Positions 44,123 through 53,583 of a stretch of DNA of 64,000 nucleotides are shown here, piece after piece. Origin of the DNA: Clostridium beijerinckii (lineage in GTDB: Bacteria; Bacillota; Clostridia; Clostridiales; Clostridiaceae); the NCBI RefSeq assembly GCF_036699995.1, contig NZ_CP144906.1, forward strand, positions 2,929,001 through 2,993,000, given 5' to 3'. Both the position numbers and the translations under genes were made by a program. The stretch's first letter is position 1. Every line of letters starts with the position of its first letter. Below the pieces are notes generated by a model that was not told the origin of the DNA, made no database searches, and worked only from the letters and a program-made list of their open reading frames with translations.

Positions 44123-46378
44123 ATGAATTCAGAAACAATATCAATTCTAATTTATGTGGGTATTGGAATCTTAGCGCTATTTATATTACTCTATGGCATA
44201 GGATTTACAAGTATCGGAACCGATGAAGTAGGTATAGTAGAAAAATGGTGGAGTTTAAAAGGGTCTGTACCTGCTGATGGTTTAATTGCATTGAAGGGTG
44301 AAGCTGGTTATCAGCCAAACGTACTTAGAGCTGGAGTGCATTTTAAAACTCCTTTTAAGTACAAGGTTAAGAAAGTAAGACTTGTAACTATCCCACAAGG
44401 ACAGATAGGTTATGTATTTGCAAGATCAGGAGAAAGCCTTGCTGATGGACAAACTTTAGGAAAAGTTATTCCTGAGTGTAAATCCTTTCAGGATGTAGTA
44501 GCTTTTTTAAATAATAGAGGACAAAAAGGTCCTCAAAGGCAAATTCTTCGTGAAGGTACTTATGCATTTAATCTAGCTCAGTTTATCATAATTACAAAGG
44601 ATAAAGTACATTCAATATTTACTTCAAAGGATGAATCAGAGCAAATAGAAACTATGAGAAGTGACTTACTTAGAGTTAATGGATTCCTTCCTGTAGTTAT
44701 CTCAAGCTCAAAAAATCTTGAACAAGATGAATATGGAAATAATATTAAAACTAAAGATACAATTGGTATAGTAACTGTTAATGAAGGACCTACTCCAGAT
44801 AACGGAGCTATAATCGCTCCAATAGTTGGTGATGGTATTACAAATGAATATTACCATAGTAACTTCCAAGAACCTGAAAAATTCTTAGCTGCTGGTGGTA
44901 GAAAAGGTAAGCAGATGCAGGTATTAACAGATGGTGTTTACTTTATTAATAGGTTATTTGCTAATGTGGACATAGTTCCAAAAAGTATTATAGATATTGG
45001 TTATGTAGGTGTTGTTGTTAGTTACTTTGGTGAAAAAGGTGAAGATGTATCTGGATCAGATTACTCTCATGGAGAACTTGTTGAGCAAGGCAAGAAAGGT
45101 ATTTGGAGAGAATGTATGATGCCAGGTAAGTATCCATTTAATACTTATGCCGGTAAGATCATTCCAGTTCCTACTACTAATGTTATATTAAAATGGATTA
45201 GCGGTCAGGTTGGAGATCATAAACTAGATGATAATTTAAAAGAAATTAATCTTATAACTAAGGATGCTTTTGAACCTAATCTCCCACTTACTGTAGTGTT
45301 TAATATTGATTATAGAAAAGCTTCTTCGGTAATCCAAAGATTTGGTGATATTAAACTTCTTATTGAACAATCACTAGATCCTATGGTTGCAGGTTACTTT
45401 AAGAATATTGGACAAACTAAGACTTTAATTGAATTGGTACAAGATAGAAGCGCTATTCAAGAACAAGCTTCTAAAGAAATGAAGGAAAAATTCAAATTAT
45501 ATGATTTAGAATTACAGGAAGTATTAATTGGTACACCTGCTGCTTCTTCAACAGATAAGAGAATTGATCTAATCCTTGCACAACTTAGAGATAGACAAGT
45601 TGCATTGGAAGAAATTAAAACAAATGAAGCAAAACAAAAGTCAGCAGAAAAACAAAGAGAACTTAATGAAGCAATTGCTAAAAGTGCAGCTCAGGCAGCG
45701 CTTACTCAATCAAGTATCGATATAGAAGTTGCTGATAACAAAGGTAAATCTGAATTAAAACTTGCTGAACAATTAGCTTTAAAGACTCAAAAACTTGCTG
45801 AAGCTGATAAGTACAAGAGAACTCAAGAAGCTGATGCTTTAAGATATACAAAAGAAGCTGAAGCTGCTGCTAACGCTAAAGCTACTGAACTTAATGCAGC
45901 TGCTAATGCTAAACAAGTAGAATTACAAGCTGGAGCTGAAGCTTTCAAACTTGAAAAAGTCGGTGCAGCTCAAGCTTTAAATATCAAAGCTGTTGCAGAA
46001 GCGACTGCAGAACAAGAAACAAAGGTTGGTCTTGCAAAAGGTACTGCTGCTAAAGCCTTAGTTGATGCTTATGGCGGTCCTGAATTACAAGTACAACAAA
46101 GCGTATTAACTGCTTTTGCAGAAGCATTAAAGATAAGCAAATCCCCTCTTGTACCACAAACAGTAATTATGGGTGGTGCTGATGGAAAAACTCCTAATGC
46201 TATGGAAGGAATTTTAAGTATGATTTTAGCTAACATGGCTAGTGCTAATGGATCAATAGTAAATACTGTTACTCCTACACATTCTGATATAACTAATCAA
46301 TCAGATAATAGTTCTACTAAAGAATCAAAGATAGCTAAGAAGAAAGATAGCATTTCTGCAAAGGAACCTGAAGTATAG
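44123..46378 (+). CDS. flotillin-like SPFH-domain membrane protein
   Basis: 751 residues. One N-terminal membrane segment (IYVGIGILALFILLYGIGF, about 10-28), a long SPFH/band-7 region interrupted by an insertion (about 30-440), then an Ala/Glu/Lys-rich coiled coil (about 490-650: EAKQKSAEKQRELNEAIAKS, YTKEAEAAANAKATELNAAA), a flotillin C-terminal region (AKALVDAYGGPELQVQQSVL) and a charged Ser/Lys tail. It should assemble in membrane microdomains with the coiled coil inside the cell. Larger than typical flotillins (about 500) because of the SPFH insertion. Ribosome site GGAGGG; monocistronic with a terminator. Confidence 0.85.
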   Translation: MNSETISILIYVGIGILALFILLYGIGFTSIGTDEVGIVEKWWSLKGSVPADGLIALKGEAGYQPNVLRAGVHFKTPFKYKVKKVRLVTIPQGQIGYVFARSGESLADGQTLGKVIPECKSFQDVVAFLNNRGQKGPQRQILREGTYAFNLAQFIIITKDKVHSIFTSKDESEQIETMRSDLLRVNGFLPVVISSSKNLEQDEYGNNIKTKDTIGIVTVNEGPTPDNGAIIAPIVGDGITNEYYHSNFQEPEKFLAAGGRKGKQMQVLTDGVYFINRLFANVDIVPKSIIDIGYVGVVVSYFGEKGEDVSGSDYSHGELVEQGKKGIWRECMMPGKYPFNTYAGKIIPVPTTNVILKWISGQVGDHKLDDNLKEINLITKDAFEPNLPLTVVFNIDYRKASSVIQRFGDIKLLIEQSLDPMVAGYFKNIGQTKTLIELVQDRSAIQEQASKEMKEKFKLYDLELQEVLIGTPAASSTDKRIDLILAQLRDRQVALEEIKTNEAKQKSAEKQRELNEAIAKSAAQAALTQSSIDIEVADNKGKSELKLAEQLALKTQKLAEADKYKRTQEADALRYTKEAEAAANAKATELNAAANAKQVELQAGAEAFKLEKVGAAQALNIKAVAEATAEQETKVGLAKGTAAKALVDAYGGPELQVQQSVLTAFAEALKISKSPLVPQTVIMGGADGKTPNAMEGILSMILANMASANGSIVNTVTPTHSDITNQSDNSSTKESKIAKKKDSISAKEPEV

Positions 46379-46403
46379 AGCCTATTTTTTTACTTCTAGT
46401 ATT

Positions 46404-46511
46404 ATATAGATAAACAACATGTAATTTCTGGTGAAGATATGAACTTAAAGTTTTAACAACTTTATAAATATGTTTATCTAATAAGCTAAATCTTTAAATT
46501 TCATATCTATA
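46404..46511 (+). repeat. half MITE-like repeat (copy 10)
   Basis: Starts ATATAGATAAAC and ends ATATCTATA. It contains the right flank only (TGGTGAAGATATGAACTTAAAGTTTTAACAACTTTATAAATATG), about 108 bp. It lies 26 bp after the flotillin stop. Confidence 0.7.
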
Positions 46512-46520
46512 AAAACGAGA

Positions 46521-46562
46521 TGTATCTAAGTAACTTTTGAAGTTATTTGGATACATTTTTTA
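46521..46562 (+). terminator. terminator after the flotillin gene
   Basis: TGTATC-AA-TAACTT / AAGTTA-TT-GATACA stem, three-base loop, then TTTTTTATA. The half repeat copy 10 lies between the stop codon and this terminator, so the repeat seems to have inserted in the 3' UTR. Confidence 0.75.
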
Positions 46563-46594
46563 TAATCTCTAGAAATAAATAGAATGTATTTGTT

Positions 46595-46624
46595 GCAATT
46601 CACAATGCACATTTCACAATTCAC
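46595..46624 (-). repeat. 30-bp dispersed repeat, copy A
   Basis: The reverse complement of these 30 bases is identical to 59281-59310. Internally it repeats TTCACAAT-type units. Neither copy has a gene; see copy B. Confidence 0.7.
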
Positions 46625-46849
46625 AGCTATGGTTAAATATCTTATAACACTTTTTAGAATTATCATGAAAAATTATTTTTGCAACATATATATTTCTTTT
46701 AGTTTATAAACTTTTGAATCTATGATACAATCAATTATAAAATTGTAAAATCATTTGGATTATATGATTTATTATAGGCATATGAAAGAAAATATACGAG
46801 AGTTACGACTTGTTATTTTATGAATAGGCCTTACACTGGAGGGATAAAC

Positions 46850-46987
46850 ATGAATGAGAAACAAATAGAAATGATGAAGAAATTAATAGAAGAAAAGAAA
46901 CAAAAGGGAAATAACACTAAAAATAACAAAAGACCTAAAAAGGTTATTGGACGAATGTTACTAGATAATGGTAAAACAACTCAATAA
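46850..46987 (+). CDS. small basic protein (45 aa)
   Basis: ATG 46850-46852 to TAA 46985-46987 with the ribosome site GGAGGG. The peptide starts MNEKQIEMMKKLIEEKKQKG and continues as an Asn/Lys-rich linker and a short hydrophobic end (KVIGRMLLDNG). It is strongly basic, with no membrane segment, and might bind nucleic acid. The N-terminal half is helical. Unknown family. Accepted because of the ribosome site and independent intergenic location. Confidence 0.6.
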   Translation: MNEKQIEMMKKLIEEKKQKGNNTKNNKRPKKVIGRMLLDNGKTTQ

Positions 46988-47145
46988 AACATTATTATTC
47001 TAAAGAGGATAATGTAAATCTAAATAAATTTACTTTAACTTCTTATAAAAAGTTCAGTTATTCTTTCTTCAACAAGATCTTACTGATACTTCTGAAGTCG
47101 GAATAGCTGGGTTACTATCTATATAATAGATAGCCTGAAACTCTT

Positions 47146-47394
47146 CTAAAGCTCTCTGTTCATAAGCTTTATAAAGTTATCATGTTTCATTAGTATTGAA
47201 AAGTAAATGCTTGAACCAGTTAAGAATGTGTTTGCCATTGGTACAATACTTAAAATTATTAGACTCGCAAGCACCTGCCATTCAATTTTATTACTTTTAA
47301 AGTCTATTTCTTTCTTATTTATAAATACTCTGATAAAAAATAATACTAGAAATATGTAGCTTAATACTGTAGATATTGAATATAGATATTCCAT
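47146..47394 (-). CDS. small membrane protein (82 aa)
   Basis: 82 residues with two hydrophobic helices: VLSYIFLVLFFIRVFI (about 10-25) and VLASLIILSIVPMANTFLTG (about 41-60), with a charged loop between (NKKEIDFKSNKIEW). A ribosome site AAAGGA is ten bases before ATG. No family recognised; the topology suggests an inner-membrane hairpin with both ends outside or inside. A short AT-rich stem (CTATCTAT / ATAGATAG at 47116-47134) follows the stop but has no T-run, so no clear terminator was seen. Confidence 0.6.
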   Translation of the reverse strand: MEYLYSISTVLSYIFLVLFFIRVFINKKEIDFKSNKIEWQVLASLIILSIVPMANTFLTGSSIYFSILMKHDNFIKLMNREL

Positions 47395-47590
47395 TTTATC
47401 AAGTCCTTTTATTTATTTTTTATGTACATTACTATTGTATACCTTTATTCAATTAATTTCCACTAAAGTTACATTTTTATAGTTATTTTCTGCTCACCCG
47501 ACTTGTAATTGCATGTGAAGAAGATCTGTACTACAATAAAGCACTGCGCGTATATGACTTTAGCACAATGCTTTTATATTGAAAATTATG

Positions 47591-48223
47591 TTAAAGATTT
47601 AAGGATATTTCTTCGTACAATTCATCTCTTTCATCTGAGTAAAGCCATCCTTCATCTTCTGCATAATCAAATATTTCTTCTAAAAGTATATTGTATTCTT
47701 TAGCAAAAACTGCTGGGTTTCTTTTATATTTATCAATCGTTTTTTCTGGGAAATCGTTCTTTCTCATCTTCTCTTCAAGCACAAGTGCTTTTAAATATGT
47801 ACTTCCTATGAGTTCTCTAATCACATTATATCTATAACTTCTCGCACTACATATATAAAGCCTGCATATTACTGGTCTCTCTTCATATATAGTGCATAGA
47901 TTTGTTTCTGTTATGAAATTGCAGTCAGTTTTCTTATCTAATACGTACTGATCAAAATCCCTATAGTAATTTCTCTTTTTAACTAACTTTTCCTCCACGA
48001 AATTAGAAGCTGCTTCATTATCCCACTTACTTAGTTTATTTACGCATACATTATCCATTTCTACAGACCAAGACTTTTTGCAGCAGCTCTCCTCGCACCC
48101 ATTACAATCAAGAGGATTATTACTTAAAAATATATCAATAGCATCTAACACATCTTTAACTGTTGTATTTTTAGTAATTTTATCATAATTTACTTTTCCT
48201 TCGTCATCAAATAGTAATTTCAT
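47591..48223 (-). CDS. YkgJ-type cysteine cluster protein
   Basis: 210 residues with two groups of cysteines: CNGCEESCCKK (about residues 41-51), then CNFITETNLCTIYEERPVIC and RLYICSAR (about 101-127). The CxxCxxxCC and C...C.IY..RP..CR pattern is the YkgJ (PF03692) metal-binding cluster, thought to hold zinc or Fe-S; function unknown. The acidic C-terminus (YAEDEGWLYSDERDELYEE) is disordered-like. It lies after rpsU on the same strand, 251 bp away with hairpins between, so is probably separate. Confidence 0.83.
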   Translation of the reverse strand: MKLLFDDEGKVNYDKITKNTTVKDVLDAIDIFLSNNPLDCNGCEESCCKKSWSVEMDNVCVNKLSKWDNEAASNFVEEKLVKKRNYYRDFDQYVLDKKTDCNFITETNLCTIYEERPVICRLYICSARSYRYNVIRELIGSTYLKALVLEEKMRKNDFPEKTIDKYKRNPAVFAKEYNILLEEIFDYAEDEGWLYSDERDELYEEISLNL

Positions 48224-48266
48224 TTTATAGTTCCTCTATTTCAAATTATTTTTTCTTAATAAAAAG

Positions 48267-48359
48267 AGCCTAAAGCAGAAAATTTTCAAAAAATACTTTC
48301 AACTTTAGGCTAAAATTTTTAGTCTGTTAATATTCAGGTAGTTAAATAATAACTACCTG
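48267..48359 (-). terminator. two stem-loops between rpsU and the YkgJ-type gene
   Basis: CAGGTAGTTA / TAACTACCTG (48335-48359, perfect 10-bp stem) and AGCCTAAAG / CTTTAGGCT (48267-48311). They lie about 116 bases past the rpsU stop and close its transcript before the next gene. Confidence 0.5.
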
Positions 48360-48474
48360 TAAATTTTTAATTTCCCCAAGAATGCTTCCGAGACACAAAA
48401 TGTGGAAGTCGCTTTTTGTAAGTAAAATAGTTTTATATTATAATAGTTAATACTATTAGTAACGCTATAATTTA

Positions 48475-48651
48475 TTACTTAAACTTTCTCTTTCTAGCTT
48501 CTTCTGACTTTTTCTTTCTTTTTACGCTTGGCTTTTCATAGTGTTGTCTCTTTTTTGCCTCTGAAAGGATTCCAGACATTGAACATTTCTTTTTAAATCT
48601 TCTCAATGCTTGCTCTAGAGATTCGTTTTCTCCTACTTTAATTTCTGACAT
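48475..48651 (-). CDS. rpsU: 30S ribosomal protein S21 (RpsU)
   Basis: 58 residues: [20 protein letters not shown], then [20 protein letters not shown] and a Lys/Arg-rich tail ([16 protein letters not shown]). This is the standard S21 sequence pattern for Firmicutes. It sits near the mRNA exit channel of the 30S subunit. The ribosome site GGAGGGAGGG is unusually strong. In many Firmicutes rpsU is followed by yqeY (gatB-like); here it stands alone and a YkgJ-type gene follows instead. Confidence 0.96.
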   Translation of the reverse strand: MSEIKVGENESLEQALRRFKKKCSMSGILSEAKKRQHYEKPSVKRKKKSEEARKRKFK

Positions 48652-49005
48652 ACTTTTATCCCTCCCTCCGGCGCTGTATTGTAAACCACATTAATAGTTT
48701 ACAAATATAAACTCATAATATACTATACATTATTTACTAAAATGCTGTCAATGCCCTAATAGTTTAGTAATAAAGTCTTATGATACTTCTAAGCTAGATA
48801 TTCTGTGGGCCTCTGCACTTTTTAATGTATATAAAAAAAATCTGACAGGTGAATTTATTTTTTTATTCTCCTGATTGAATTCAAGATTATTTGAAAATAT
48901 TGTTTTATAATTTACCTACAGATTTAATTGCATTATATTTTTCTACGAAAATAAAATTATTATACTTTGTAAAGATTTTCCTTTCAGGGGTAGTTCCTAA
49001 AATAT
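48652..49005. other. intergenic: rpsU promoter region and 3' flank of the discoidin gene
   Basis: A 354-bp stretch with no credible gene. It holds the rpsU upstream region and the 3' side of the next minus-strand gene. I saw no repeat-family copy and no conserved RNA. Confidence 0.5.
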
Positions 49006-49038
49006 AAAAGAACTCCCACATAGAATGAGAGCTCTTTT
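49006..49038 (-). terminator. terminator after the discoidin/beta-helix gene
   Basis: AAAAGA-CTC-CA / TG-GAG-TCTTTT stem, 39 bases past the stop; minus-strand RNA then reads TTCTTTTATATTTT. Confidence 0.65.
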
Positions 49039-49076
49039 TACGAATCGAAAATTAAGAAATTTATATCCTATTAATT

Positions 49077-51344
49077 TCAAGAATTAGGATAGTCAGTAAC
49101 TGATTGTTTCATATTACCAGATTTTGCTGTATTACCTGTATTATTTACTACATGTGTTATCTCACCATTACCAGATAAATATACGGAACATGCATGGTGT
49201 ACTTTAACTCCAGACGCATTTGGAACCTCTATTCCATTATTTTCTGATACTACAGCATCTCTAAAGTATGAGTAAATTCCTGATCCAAAAAGCTGATGAG
49301 AAGTAACTGAATCAGCTACCTTGTAAGAAGCATATCCGTTTTGAGTACCATTATTGCTCATCCAAGATGCTTGATTTGGAACATCATATGGTAATTCACT
49401 TTGATAGAAGTATACTTTTCCGCCATTACCATTCCATATAGTTTGATACTCCTTAAAATGCTCCACAAACAATCCATATAGTGTAACATTATTACCATTT
49501 ACAATAACACCATTTTTTGCATTGTTAACTGTCCAGCCTACTCCTGTACCATGATCCGCACGCCATACCCAGAAATCATCGCCTATAACGTTATTACTAT
49601 TTATTTTTAGACTTGTATCAGCATTTCCTACTGCTGCCCCACCAATTCTAAAGAATAAATCACTTAGACTTGTAGGATTAGCTGAGTGATCAGCGGAACT
49701 TCCATCTTGTCCAACTTTCAATAATACTGGTGAATTCTTTGCTCCAGCATCAAATAGAATTCCAGAAACCTTTACTCCGTCAACATCGGAAATATTCATT
49801 GCAGCAGTACCATTGTCTGGGATCAAAGTTGCAAGTCCAAGACCTAATATAACTGTATTAGACTTTGTTACATTTATAGCATCACTAAGATGATATACTC
49901 CAGGGGTAAATATAATGTTCTTTCCTTGGATAAGGGCTGCATTTATGCTTTCAGCTGTAGATGTATCTGGTTTTGCTATATAGAACTGATCTATAGGTAA
50001 TGATGTACCTTGTCCTAGACCATTTGCCCAAGTTATCCCTTGAGAATTCTTCCTAAGATCAGGAACAAAAACTTGGTAATTTCCATTATCATCAATATAA
50101 AGAAATGGTTTTTCTCTAATAGCTGGTGTTTGACTGACTACTGTATCTGGTGTTGATGGATATGCATTGTCATCTGTAGGTGCTCCATTATTCCCCACAA
50201 AAACCATGTTCCAGTTTGCGCCATTCCAAGACCCCATTTGACTGTTTCTAGTAAAGAATTGTTGTTGTGATCCGGAAGTAATTGAATTATCAATCTTTGA
50301 ATCAGCTATAAATCCACCACTAGACCAAGCTCCATCATAATTAGTTCCAAGTGGATCCCATAAAGACAATCCACCTTTAATGTGAACACGTCTCATTGGT
50401 GCAGCTTGTGATACTGCCCAAGTCAAGGTGCCTGCTGGCGCTAAATTATTAGAAGAATAAGTTGGAGTCACAGCAACATTTTCAACCGATCTCCAGAAGT
50501 TACAAGTCGCATTTCCACCCATCCAATCTGCTTCACAACGTACTGCACCAGTTATATTAACAGCATCTGGTGTCTTTCCAAGTCCTAATACAGACGTAAA
50601 GAAACCTACATTTACATTTACGTTATATGAACCTGGCTTAAACAAAAAGGCATATCTTTCATTTCCAAACTGATTTGTCTCCATCTTACTAAATACGCTA
50701 TCAACAGTATTTTGGATATCAGAACTTGGCATTGATGGATCAAATATTTTAACATTTTGACCTAAATCTACATTATTTACTGTATTACCATCTGGAGTAC
50801 CGTATACTTCAAATTCCCATAGAGAGTACCCATACTGTGTAGTTCTTGCTGTTCCAAGCATTCTTATATATCTTCCAGTTGCAGTAGAATTAAAAGTTAT
50901 GTTTTCTACTCCTCCTGTTCCTCCTGTTTTTGTATAAGCATCTATCCAATTTTTATTATCAGTTGATACTTGTATCTTATAATCTTTTGCAGCAGCAGTT
51001 TCCCAATTTAGTTTTACTCCTGAGATATTATAACTTCCACCTAAATCAATAGATATCCATTGAGGATCGCTGCCTTGAGCAGACTCCCACCTAGTTCCTG
51101 CATTTCCATCAACAGCTAAAGAAGCAGTATTTCCACCTGTAACTGAAGATGAAGTTGCCGACTTATTTAACGCAATATTAGTTGCTACTGCTACACTTTC
51201 TGTAGATGCATTTGAGGTAATTTCACTGTTTGCTCCTAAACTTACAGTTTCAGCCTTTGTGATAAATGAAGTTGACATAAACATAGTAGTAAAGACAGCC
51301 ATTGAAAGAGTTAATGATAAAATTCTTTTATTTCTCCTAATCAT
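49077..51344 (-). CDS. secreted F5/8-type C (discoidin) and beta-helix protein
   Basis: 755 residues. Signal peptide (MIRRNKRILSLTLSMAVFTT, cleavage near TKAE). Discoidin domain about 55-180: NIALNKSATSSS, AVDGNAGTRWES, WISIDLGG, GRYIRMLGTAR, YSLWEFEVYGT. The rest is a long right-handed beta-helix resembling GH55/pectate-lyase-like folds, with an N-terminal FKPGSYNVNVNVGFF and repeats such as NNVIGDDFWVWRADHG. It probably binds and perhaps cleaves a polysaccharide outside the cell; the activity is not determined. It lies alone with a 24-bp palindromic operator about 150 bp upstream, so sugar-specific induction is likely. Confidence 0.8.
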   Translation of the reverse strand: MIRRNKRILSLTLSMAVFTTMFMSTSFITKAETVSLGANSEITSNASTESVAVATNIALNKSATSSSVTGGNTASLAVDGNAGTRWESAQGSDPQWISIDLGGSYNISGVKLNWETAAAKDYKIQVSTDNKNWIDAYTKTGGTGGVENITFNSTATGRYIRMLGTARTTQYGYSLWEFEVYGTPDGNTVNNVDLGQNVKIFDPSMPSSDIQNTVDSVFSKMETNQFGNERYAFLFKPGSYNVNVNVGFFTSVLGLGKTPDAVNITGAVRCEADWMGGNATCNFWRSVENVAVTPTYSSNNLAPAGTLTWAVSQAAPMRRVHIKGGLSLWDPLGTNYDGAWSSGGFIADSKIDNSITSGSQQQFFTRNSQMGSWNGANWNMVFVGNNGAPTDDNAYPSTPDTVVSQTPAIREKPFLYIDDNGNYQVFVPDLRKNSQGITWANGLGQGTSLPIDQFYIAKPDTSTAESINAALIQGKNIIFTPGVYHLSDAINVTKSNTVILGLGLATLIPDNGTAAMNISDVDGVKVSGILFDAGAKNSPVLLKVGQDGSSADHSANPTSLSDLFFRIGGAAVGNADTSLKINSNNVIGDDFWVWRADHGTGVGWTVNNAKNGVIVNGNNVTLYGLFVEHFKEYQTIWNGNGGKVYFYQSELPYDVPNQASWMSNNGTQNGYASYKVADSVTSHQLFGSGIYSYFRDAVVSENNGIEVPNASGVKVHHACSVYLSGNGEITHVVNNTGNTAKSGNMKQSVTDYPNS

Positions 51345-51495
51345 TATTAAACTACCTCCTAAAAATACAATTTAACCTTATATTTTGAATATTTAGCTTC
51401 TTAATTAAAAATACTCTACATGTTTTGTTGCAACAAAGACATTAATTTACTTAACTGTTTTGAGGTTAAGTTTTATATTTTACTTCACTAATACC

Positions 51496-51519
51496 TAATA
51501 CTAAAGCGCTTTAGTATTA
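51496..51519 (-). promoter_or_regulatory. perfect 24-bp palindromic operator
   Basis: TAATACTAAAGC followed directly by its exact reverse complement. The central AAAGCGCTTT is typical of LacI/GalR-type operators. It lies 152 bp upstream of the discoidin gene start. Confidence 0.7.
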
Positions 51520-51654
51520 AGAATGATGAAGATAAATATCATATTATTAAACTTATTTAACTGAATTTATTTAATTAGTAACTGGAAGTAGTTTTTGTGT
51601 CAAGAACTCAATTGAAACGTATACATAAAATACTTCCTTTTACTAAATAACAAG

Positions 51655-51784
51655 AATTTGATTTATTAGATGACTATATTTACAAAGTTGCTAAAACTTT
51701 TAAGTTCATATCTTCACTAGAAATCATAAATATATTTGTAACCGCAAGGGTCATAATATGGAGAAAACATTTGAAAATGAGCTA
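51655..51784 (-). repeat. truncated MITE-like repeat (copy 11)
   Basis: Reverse orientation: matches copy 2 from TTATTAGATG...ACTAGAAATCATAAATATATTTG, including the unusual ACCGCAAGGGTCATAATATG insertion, up to GAAAATGAGCT, and then stops. Right half and terminus absent. Confidence 0.7.
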
Positions 51785-52043
51785 TCAATAATATTTCTTT
51801 ATTCATTGGTGATTTCATTATAAATGAGAATTTTATAGTTATGTAAAGAATTATTTTTATGATATGATGCTTGTGATGTGTATGCTTTACTTTATATCTT
51901 GATAATACTCTGATAAAAATCCAAAGTAAACACCCATTTCTCTAAACGTATATATTTTAGAATAAAACGTAAATCTACAGTGTGTTTTTTGTAAATATTC
52001 TTTTTATTCTTAAAAATGTGTGTTTAATTCTTATAAAAATGCA

Positions 52044-52071
52044 AAAGCCATCCATTTCACTGGATGACTTT
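52044..52071 (-). terminator. terminator after the aldo/keto reductase gene
   Basis: AAGTCATCCA / TGGATGGCTTT stem on the minus strand, then TGCATTTTTATAAG, just past the stop. Confidence 0.7.
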
Positions 52072-52079
52072 CTATAATG

Positions 52080-53258
52080 TTAATATAACTTGAATAATTT
52101 AACTGCTGTTTTTGCAATTTTATATACAGGAGTTTCAAGCTCTCTACTTGCATTTTTAAGTTCCTTTCGAATCTCTATATGCTGTGGACAATGGTTTTCG
52201 CATTTACCACATTCAACACATTGTGAAGCGCTGCTTGGATTTTTACGCACTGCAGTGCACATTAGATAATTATGCCTGCCTGACTTTTTATTCTCAGAAT
52301 ACATGAGATTGTAGGAATGAAAAGTTCCTGGTATATCTACCCCCTTAGGACATGGCATACAATATCCACATCCTGTGCAGCCAACTTTAATATTTCTATT
52401 TAGCTCATTTTTAATCTGTTCTATTAATTCAAAATCTTCTTTTGTGAATTCATTAATCTCAACATTGCTTGCAATATCTATATTTTCACGAAGCATTTCA
52501 AGTGAGTTCATTCCTGATAATACGCATGTAACCTCAGGCTGATTCCAAAGCCATCTAAATGCCCATTCTGCTGGAGTACGTTTTTTTGAATTTTCCTTTA
52601 TTATGTTCTTAGCTTTTTCAGGTAATAAATTAACTAATCTTCCACCACGTAATGGCTCCATTATAATTACAGGAAGACCTTTTTTATTAGCTGCCTTTAA
52701 TCCTCTTTTTCCCGCCTGGCTATGTTCATCTAAATAATTATATTGAATCTGGCAAAAGTCCCAATCATAAACCTCTAGTAGCTGAAGAAAAGTTTCTGTA
52801 TTTCCATGATAGGAAAAGCCAACATTACGAATTTGCCCATTTTGAACTTTCTCTTTTAACCAATCATCTGCTCCTAATGCTTTCAGTCTGTTCCAAGTCT
52901 GAACATCAGTAAGCATATGCATAAGGTAATAATCAACATAATCTGTTTGGAGTCTTCTTAATTGTTCTTTAAAATACTTTTCTAAATCCTTCTTTGACTT
53001 AACCATAAAATGTGGGAGCTTTGTTGCAATAAATATTTTCTCTCTACATTTATTTCTTTTTAAAATTTCCCCAAGTGTAGCCTCACTACCTGGATAAACA
53101 TAAGCCGTATCAAAGTAATTCACACCGTTATTTATCGCTTCCATAATTTCTTTTTCTGCTTTATCTATATCAATGCTGGCCCCTTTTCTAGTAAAACGCA
53201 TACATCCATAACCTAATATTGATAGCTTATTTCCATTTTTATCTTCTCTATATTTCAT
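52080..53258 (-). CDS. aldo/keto reductase with C-terminal 4Fe-4S domain
   Basis: 392 residues. An AKR barrel: KLSILGYGCMRF, YFDTAYVYPGSEATLGEIL, IATKLP, DYYLMHML (Asp/Tyr/Lys/His tetrad region), FSYHGN, IMEPLRGGRL. The C-terminus has ferredoxin-type cysteines: GCTGCGYCMPCPKGVDIP and CVECGKCENHCPQHIEI. These AKR-ferredoxin fusions are common in clostridia and probably reduce carbonyls with electrons from ferredoxin, but substrate is unknown. Start at 53258 (MKYRED) matches the family and GGAGGAAT nine bases upstream; an ATG at 53288 with GAGGTGG is an alternative. Confidence 0.9.
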   Translation of the reverse strand: MKYREDKNGNKLSILGYGCMRFTRKGASIDIDKAEKEIMEAINNGVNYFDTAYVYPGSEATLGEILKRNKCREKIFIATKLPHFMVKSKKDLEKYFKEQLRRLQTDYVDYYLMHMLTDVQTWNRLKALGADDWLKEKVQNGQIRNVGFSYHGNTETFLQLLEVYDWDFCQIQYNYLDEHSQAGKRGLKAANKKGLPVIIMEPLRGGRLVNLLPEKAKNIIKENSKKRTPAEWAFRWLWNQPEVTCVLSGMNSLEMLRENIDIASNVEINEFTKEDFELIEQIKNELNRNIKVGCTGCGYCMPCPKGVDIPGTFHSYNLMYSENKKSGRHNYLMCTAVRKNPSSASQCVECGKCENHCPQHIEIRKELKNASRELETPVYKIAKTAVKLFKLY

Positions 53259-53583
53259 TTTTGAAGATTCCTCCACAGAATCCATCATTATAACCACCTC
53301 ATCAACAATTTATATAATATATGTATATTATAACAGATTGAACTTTTTGCCAATAGCAGATCTGATATTATTTCATTAAGAAGAATATGGTAATTCTGAC
53401 TCTAAAATATGATTGATTGTTAATTAATTTTAGTCTAATATTGTTGTTACCGCTCAGTAAATTGCTTTAATGATAAATATATATTTGAAATCATAGTAAA
53501 GCAAATGCTGAGTTCAGATTAAGATGTAAAAATCTAATTACTATAAAATATAAATAAAAATTTCTAAGACAGGAGAATAGAAA

